Positions 6,825-9,984 of a DNA stretch of 9,984 nt are shown here, in pieces. The notes beneath the pieces were generated by a model. It had not been told where the DNA came from and did not search any database. It saw only the letters and a program-made list of their open reading frames with translations. Every line of letters starts with the position of its first letter. Position 1 is the first letter of the stretch. Source of the stretch: an uncultured Rikenellaceae bacterium (lineage in GTDB: Bacteria > Bacteroidota > Bacteroidia > Bacteroidales > Rikenellaceae); assembly GCA_947038135.1 (NCBI GenBank), contig CAMQVM010000038.1, forward strand, positions 1 through 9,984, read 5' to 3'. The translations under genes were made by a program, and so were the position numbers.

Positions 6825-7627
6825 TTTAAACAAGACACTTCCCCAAAATATAATATATATATCTTATCGAATGAATTTTCTATCAGGTTACTATTCAAAT
6901 TTTTTAGATCATCAGGCATACCAAGATTACCAAACTTAGCTTCTGTGTGTATGTAAATAAGTAGCCAGTTTTCATCAAAATTTGTTTGATAGTCATTAAT
7001 CAATTTATCCTTTTTATTGACTGTGTTATTAACCTGCTTATGTGTGATGTTATTTACATAGTCTACTCCATTATTTTGAGAAAGATAAATGGTCTTTCCA
7101 TGCGGCATATAGGTAATAGAGTTTAAATATTCATTGTCACTAAATATTATTTCACCAGATCTATCTAATTTACCATTAATTACGGGGGTTATAAGCTCAT
7201 ATAATTCTTTAGATTGTTTATCAATACTTTTAGAAGTGACGATAAGATCTTGATTAAAGTAGCAATTGAATAAATATTTAAGAGATGGATAATTCAGTCG
7301 TATTTCATGCTCTACTTTTCTAAATAATTTTTCAATAAAAATCTGATGGTCATTACTACATGCAATAGATGTCAATTCAACCCCAATACGCTTATTGTTA
7401 ATTGATATTTCAAAATCAGGTTTCTCACCAACATTAACAATTTCAATCTTTTTCTCTAATCTAATTAACAATTTTTTAAGCAATAATATTTCAGCTTCTT
7501 TTTTTATTTCATCACTAGGAGATTTAATATCATACTTAGGTGTATTAATAGATCTTATTATATCATTTTCAAATATTGCTTCTTTCAATAGTTTTCGTAT
7601 TGTTTTAGTGTCATTGCTTAATTCCAT
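6821..7627 (-). CDS. Putative PD-(D/E)XK-like nuclease, 268 aa
   Basis: No family is recognised with certainty. Near residues 62-88 the sequence IEIVNVGEKPDFEI then RIGVELTSI gives a PD (70-71) followed by E84-x-T86. This is the spacing and beta-strand setting of a PD-(D/E)XK active site, with Thr in place of the usual Lys. The C-terminal part, with ENWLLIYIHTEAKFGN and FDKIYILYFG, looks like the later core strands of such a fold. The N-terminal 60 residues are helical and charged. There is no signal peptide or membrane segment. The gene is very A+T-rich compared with the pspC operon and lies last in a minus-strand module behind a restriction helicase-nuclease, which supports a defence role. 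The stop codon lies inside the terminator hairpin. Nuclease activity is inference; a structural or regulatory protein is possible. Confidence 0.65.
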   Translation of the reverse strand: MELSNDTKTIRKLLKEAIFENDIIRSINTPKYDIKSPSDEIKKEAEILLLKKLLIRLEKKIEIVNVGEKPDFEISINNKRIGVELTSIACSNDHQIFIEKLFRKVEHEIRLNYPSLKYLFNCYFNQDLIVTSKSIDKQSKELYELITPVINGKLDRSGEIIFSDNEYLNSITYMPHGKTIYLSQNNGVDYVNNITHKQVNNTVNKKDKLINDYQTNFDENWLLIYIHTEAKFGNLGMPDDLKNLNSNLIENSFDKIYILYFGEVSCLK

Positions 7628-7652
7628 ATTTATTTAATTATATATTATAACT

Positions 7653-7671
7653 ATTACTTGAATTGAGTAAT
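7653..7671. other. Short inverted repeat between module genes
   Basis: ATTACT (7653-7658) and AGTAAT (7666-7671) form a 6-bp inverted repeat with a 7-nt spacer in the 56-nt gap between the two downstream genes of the module. It is too weak for a firm terminator call and could be an operator, an RNA-processing site or chance in AT-rich DNA. No TAnnTTTG promoter is seen in the gap on the minus strand. Confidence 0.25.
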
Positions 7672-7683
7672 AATCCAATAATA

Positions 7684-8556
7684 TTAATAATCCGAGAATA
7701 AGTTTTTTTGTTTACTTTGGTTAGAATATCTAGGGTATTCATGAACTTTCTGAATATTATGTTTTACATTTGGTGTGTTATCGCTTCTCTTCGTTATTAT
7801 AGTCTCCAAGTCTGCAATGATAACATCCCCCTTGCCAAAAGCTATTTTATGCTCATCCATAAGTTCAAGAAAGTTGTCATCCATCATTTTTGCACTGAAT
7901 TTATTATTATCAATTCGCACCTTCCAATTTGCTTTGGTATTTTCTAGAACTGGTGATACAATGATTAATCTAGCGCTTGGAAAAACTCTAGTTTCTTTCT
8001 CGCTTTCAACAATATCATCTACAATTAAACCTTTAAGGGTATCCTTATTTATCTCTGTACTTTTAATTTCATTATTAATTGAGAGATAGTTTAATTTCAA
8101 TTTTGTAACATTTTCAGAATTGACAATTGTTTTTGCTATTTCACTTACTGCCTTTGTAGTGCTCTTATTATTAACAATAACTGCATGTTCTATATTTACT
8201 GTGGAATTATTTATATTATAAACTATAGTTTGTTTATCATCTGACAAGATATTATTTGCAATTGCCCCGAAAATTGCACCAGTAGCTAATAGTGTGTATG
8301 GGTTGTATAGTACCTTTCTTAGTATTATAGGAATCTTCACACTGCCTCTTTCAAGAGCTTCAACATCAACCACTATTTGGTCGTAGCCTATTGTATACGC
8401 GCCATTTAGTGTATGATTTATAGACTTCATCATCAAATTAATATTTGTCAAATATGTGATTAGCTCATCTGATGATATTACACCTGTTTCATTCTCTAGT
8501 ATAAAATCAAAGCGCTCAATTGAAGAGTCTATATTTTGATCAGTAGTATTATTCAT
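7684..8556 (-). CDS. Unknown protein with hydrophobic segment, 290 aa, in restriction module
   Basis: The protein is not assigned to a named family. Visible parts in order: a polar N-terminus; a strand-turn-strand region DQIVVDVEALERGSVKIPI (about 59-77); a hydrophobic stretch YNPYTLLATGAIFGAIANNI (84-103) that could be a single membrane or buried hairpin segment; an Asn/Ser/Thr-rich middle; and a C-terminal beta-rich domain (about 195-275) with RLIIVSPVL, a single W211, FGKGD (240-244) and KVHEYPRY. The start is set at ATG 8556, 50 nt after the restriction gene stop. A TTG at 8634 in the same frame would overlap that gene by 28 nt and is less likely. The neighbours suggest a role with the nucleases, possibly accessory, sensing or membrane-linked, but nothing catalytic is visible. 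Confidence 0.72.
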   Translation of the reverse strand: MNNTTDQNIDSSIERFDFILENETGVISSDELITYLTNINLMMKSINHTLNGAYTIGYDQIVVDVEALERGSVKIPIILRKVLYNPYTLLATGAIFGAIANNILSDDKQTIVYNINNSTVNIEHAVIVNNKSTTKAVSEIAKTIVNSENVTKLKLNYLSINNEIKSTEINKDTLKGLIVDDIVESEKETRVFPSARLIIVSPVLENTKANWKVRIDNNKFSAKMMDDNFLELMDEHKIAFGKGDVIIADLETIITKRSDNTPNVKHNIQKVHEYPRYSNQSKQKNLFSDY

Positions 8557-8606
8557 ATACAATTTATTTAAAAGATTAATTGTTTTGTTTTTTTTATCAT
8601 TTGTTT

Positions 8607-9984
8607 CTATAATACATCTTCCAGCAACACCCAACTATCACTTTTAATGTTATCATTATAGTTATCTGTACATATACAAAGTTCAAAACTCTGTTTATCT
8701 TCTCGTACAAAGCCACCTTTCAATTCATGGCGTTTTAGATACTCTTTCAAAACATCAAATTTGCGAGGTGAGAAAATATCTATATCTTCACTATTCCCAT
8801 TTTTGTCGAAGCCACCTTTTGTTTCAATAATCCATACTCCATCTGTTGCACCAACTATATAGTCTGGGTAAAATGATTTTTGCTTTCCAAAACTATCTTC
8901 ATATACAATTGATAAATATTCAGAACCTTTATCACCATTTTTATATATCCATAACACATTATTGCAAGTTTCACAATATTTTTCAAATTTCCTCTCTGAA
9001 GCAGAGCGAGGTTCTGCGGAAGATATGTAATTTTGATATACATTCTTTTCCATCAAATGTTGTGTCTTTGCAGTACTGTCAAATGTAAACAAAAACTCCT
9101 TGGGAAATGTAAAATCAATTGTAGTAACATTAGTAAGTTCTATTGTATTCTGTTTTAATGTTGCAGCCATTGCTCCTTGTATGTCACGTTTTAGAAAGCT
9201 CGCATTGTTTAAGATAAAGGCATACACATCTTTAGTGTCAAGGGATAATATTTTATTACTATATTTTATATTTTTATCAAATAATCTACGGACAATTGTA
9301 TTCATTTGGCTATATTCCAAACCTATTTTCATGCCTATGTCAGCTATTTTACGATGGTAGTATCGTCCGTGTGTATGAGTATTCAACGGTTCTGTAACAT
9401 TTATTCTGTTAAGATCATTAATTTCACTTTGTGTCAAAGTGTGTATCTCTCCAGAGTATGTTTGTTTGACTACGTCAGATGAAAATATGTAACCCTCTGA
9501 TTGTAGTCTTGTTTTATTTTCAATCAGCCTGCCACTTACTCTGTACAGACTTTCGTAATAAGAAAATATAGTTTTCAGTGAGTGGACTGCATCTCGAGGT
9601 GCAGGCATACTTGTTTTTTGTTCGCTCTTTAGGGTTACAGAGCTAAATTCTTGCTTTAAACGAATGACAGATGCACTTAATGCACCTTTCCCCAAGCTTA
9701 ATTTGACTCCCTCAGTAAACTTCTCGTCTAAGGTATATAGATAGCAACTATCTAGCAACTCATTTTCATAGTGCTTAGCTTCTGGCATACGACGAATACG
9801 ACCAATAGTCTGTATTTCAAAAGTTTCACTCATATTATCTCGTAACTTTACTAAAATATGAGCACGAGGACAATCCCATCCCGTAGCTACTGCTTGCTTT
9901 ATTATAACCGCTAATGGGGCTGCATTTGGCTCTTCAATTTCCTCTAAATTTTGCTTTTTATTGCTCAGCCATACTGCCAATTTC
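8607..9984 (-). CDS. Type III restriction-like helicase-nuclease, C-terminal part (5' end beyond window)
   Basis: The frame is open through the right edge, so the N-terminal part with Walker A and DEAD-like box is missing from view. Visible, counted from the codon at 9980: helicase motif V region VIIKQAVATGWDCPRAHIL (25-43), motif VI QTIGRIRRMP (57-66), a long middle region, then a C-terminal nuclease domain. That domain has SASERKFEKYCE (326-337), PD (372-373) in SFYPDYIVG, and E386-x-K388 in VWIIETKGG. PD...ExK after a superfamily 2 helicase is the architecture of type III restriction (Res) subunits, which translocate on DNA and cut it. Res normally needs a Mod methyltransferase, usually encoded next to it; none is visible here and it may lie past 9984. 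A stand-alone helicase-nuclease is the alternative. All visible catalytic residues look intact. Confidence 0.9.
   Translation of the reverse strand, partial: KLAVWLSNKKQNLEEIEEPNAAPLAVIIKQAVATGWDCPRAHILVKLRDNMSETFEIQTIGRIRRMPEAKHYENELLDSCYLYTLDEKFTEGVKLSLGKGALSASVIRLKQEFSSVTLKSEQKTSMPAPRDAVHSLKTIFSYYESLYRVSGRLIENKTRLQSEGYIFSSDVVKQTYSGEIHTLTQSEINDLNRINVTEPLNTHTHGRYYHRKIADIGMKIGLEYSQMNTIVRRLFDKNIKYSNKILSLDTKDVYAFILNNASFLKRDIQGAMAATLKQNTIELTNVTTIDFTFPKEFLFTFDSTAKTQHLMEKNVYQNYISSAEPRSASERKFEKYCETCNNVLWIYKNGDKGSEYLSIVYEDSFGKQKSFYPDYIVGATDGVWIIETKGGFDKNGNSEDIDIFSPRKFDVLKEYLKRHELKGGFVREDKQSFELCICTDNYNDNIKSDSWVLLEDVL

Noticed and set aside
6517..6956. Short open frames on both strands around the pspC operon end
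   Set aside because: They run across the terminator hairpin and into the neighbouring genes, with low-complexity translations. No promoter or ribosome binding site is seen.
8557..8634. Longer N-terminus for the 290-aa protein, starting at TTG 8634
   Set aside because: It needs a TTG start and a 28-nt overlap with the restriction gene. The ATG at 8556 follows an A/T-rich leader without overlap.
8846..9360. Short open frames on both strands within the restriction gene
   Set aside because: They overlap the region coding for the PD...ExK domain and the middle of the Res-like protein, which is supported by motifs.
1..9984. CRISPR arrays, tRNA or rRNA genes
   Set aside because: No regularly spaced direct repeats and no tRNA- or rRNA-like sequence were recognised by reading the window.

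Overview
The window looks like a low-GC Bacteroidota chromosome, probably from the order Bacteroidales. The main reason is promoter architecture. Two intergenic regions carry the TTTG / 19-20 nt / TAnnTTTG pattern of the primary sigma factor of that phylum (upstream of positions 839 and 4359). A third shows the TAnnTTTG box alone (minus strand, upstream of 4134). Clear Shine-Dalgarno sequences are scarce, which also fits. Species cannot be named from the sequence.

Left and central part (1-6705) is ordinary chromosomal backbone. It opens with two intergenic hairpins, then a 196-aa gene of unknown function (78-668). uvrB (839-2872) follows behind its own promoter and ends in a strong hairpin. 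It converges on ruvB (3142-4134, minus). The gap between these two DNA-repair genes holds a 214-bp segment bounded by 16-bp imperfect terminal inverted repeats and flanked by TATATA on each side. This looks like a small non-autonomous mobile element (MITE-like). Its ends resemble the arms of the hairpin at 17-52, which suggests a dispersed repeat family. A divergent promoter region (4135-4358) separates ruvB from a tight three-gene operon of pspC-like, padR-like and larger pspC-like genes (4359-6705), with gaps of 4 and 3 nt. The two PspC proteins share a related N-terminal domain, so they look like duplicates separated by a likely PadR-family regulator.

Right part (6821-9984, all minus strand) is an accessory module, visibly richer in A+T. 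In transcription order it has the C-terminal part of a type III restriction-like helicase-nuclease (cut by the window end), a 290-aa conserved-looking protein of unknown function, and a 268-aa protein with a PD...ExT signature suggesting a PD-(D/E)XK-type nuclease. No internal promoter or strong terminator was seen, so the three may be one operon whose promoter and any methyltransferase lie beyond position 9984. A long hairpin (6771-6824) separates this module from the converging pspC operon and contains the stop codon of the last module gene. The two downstream genes with a nuclease-helicase are the best candidate here for a poorly described defence system.
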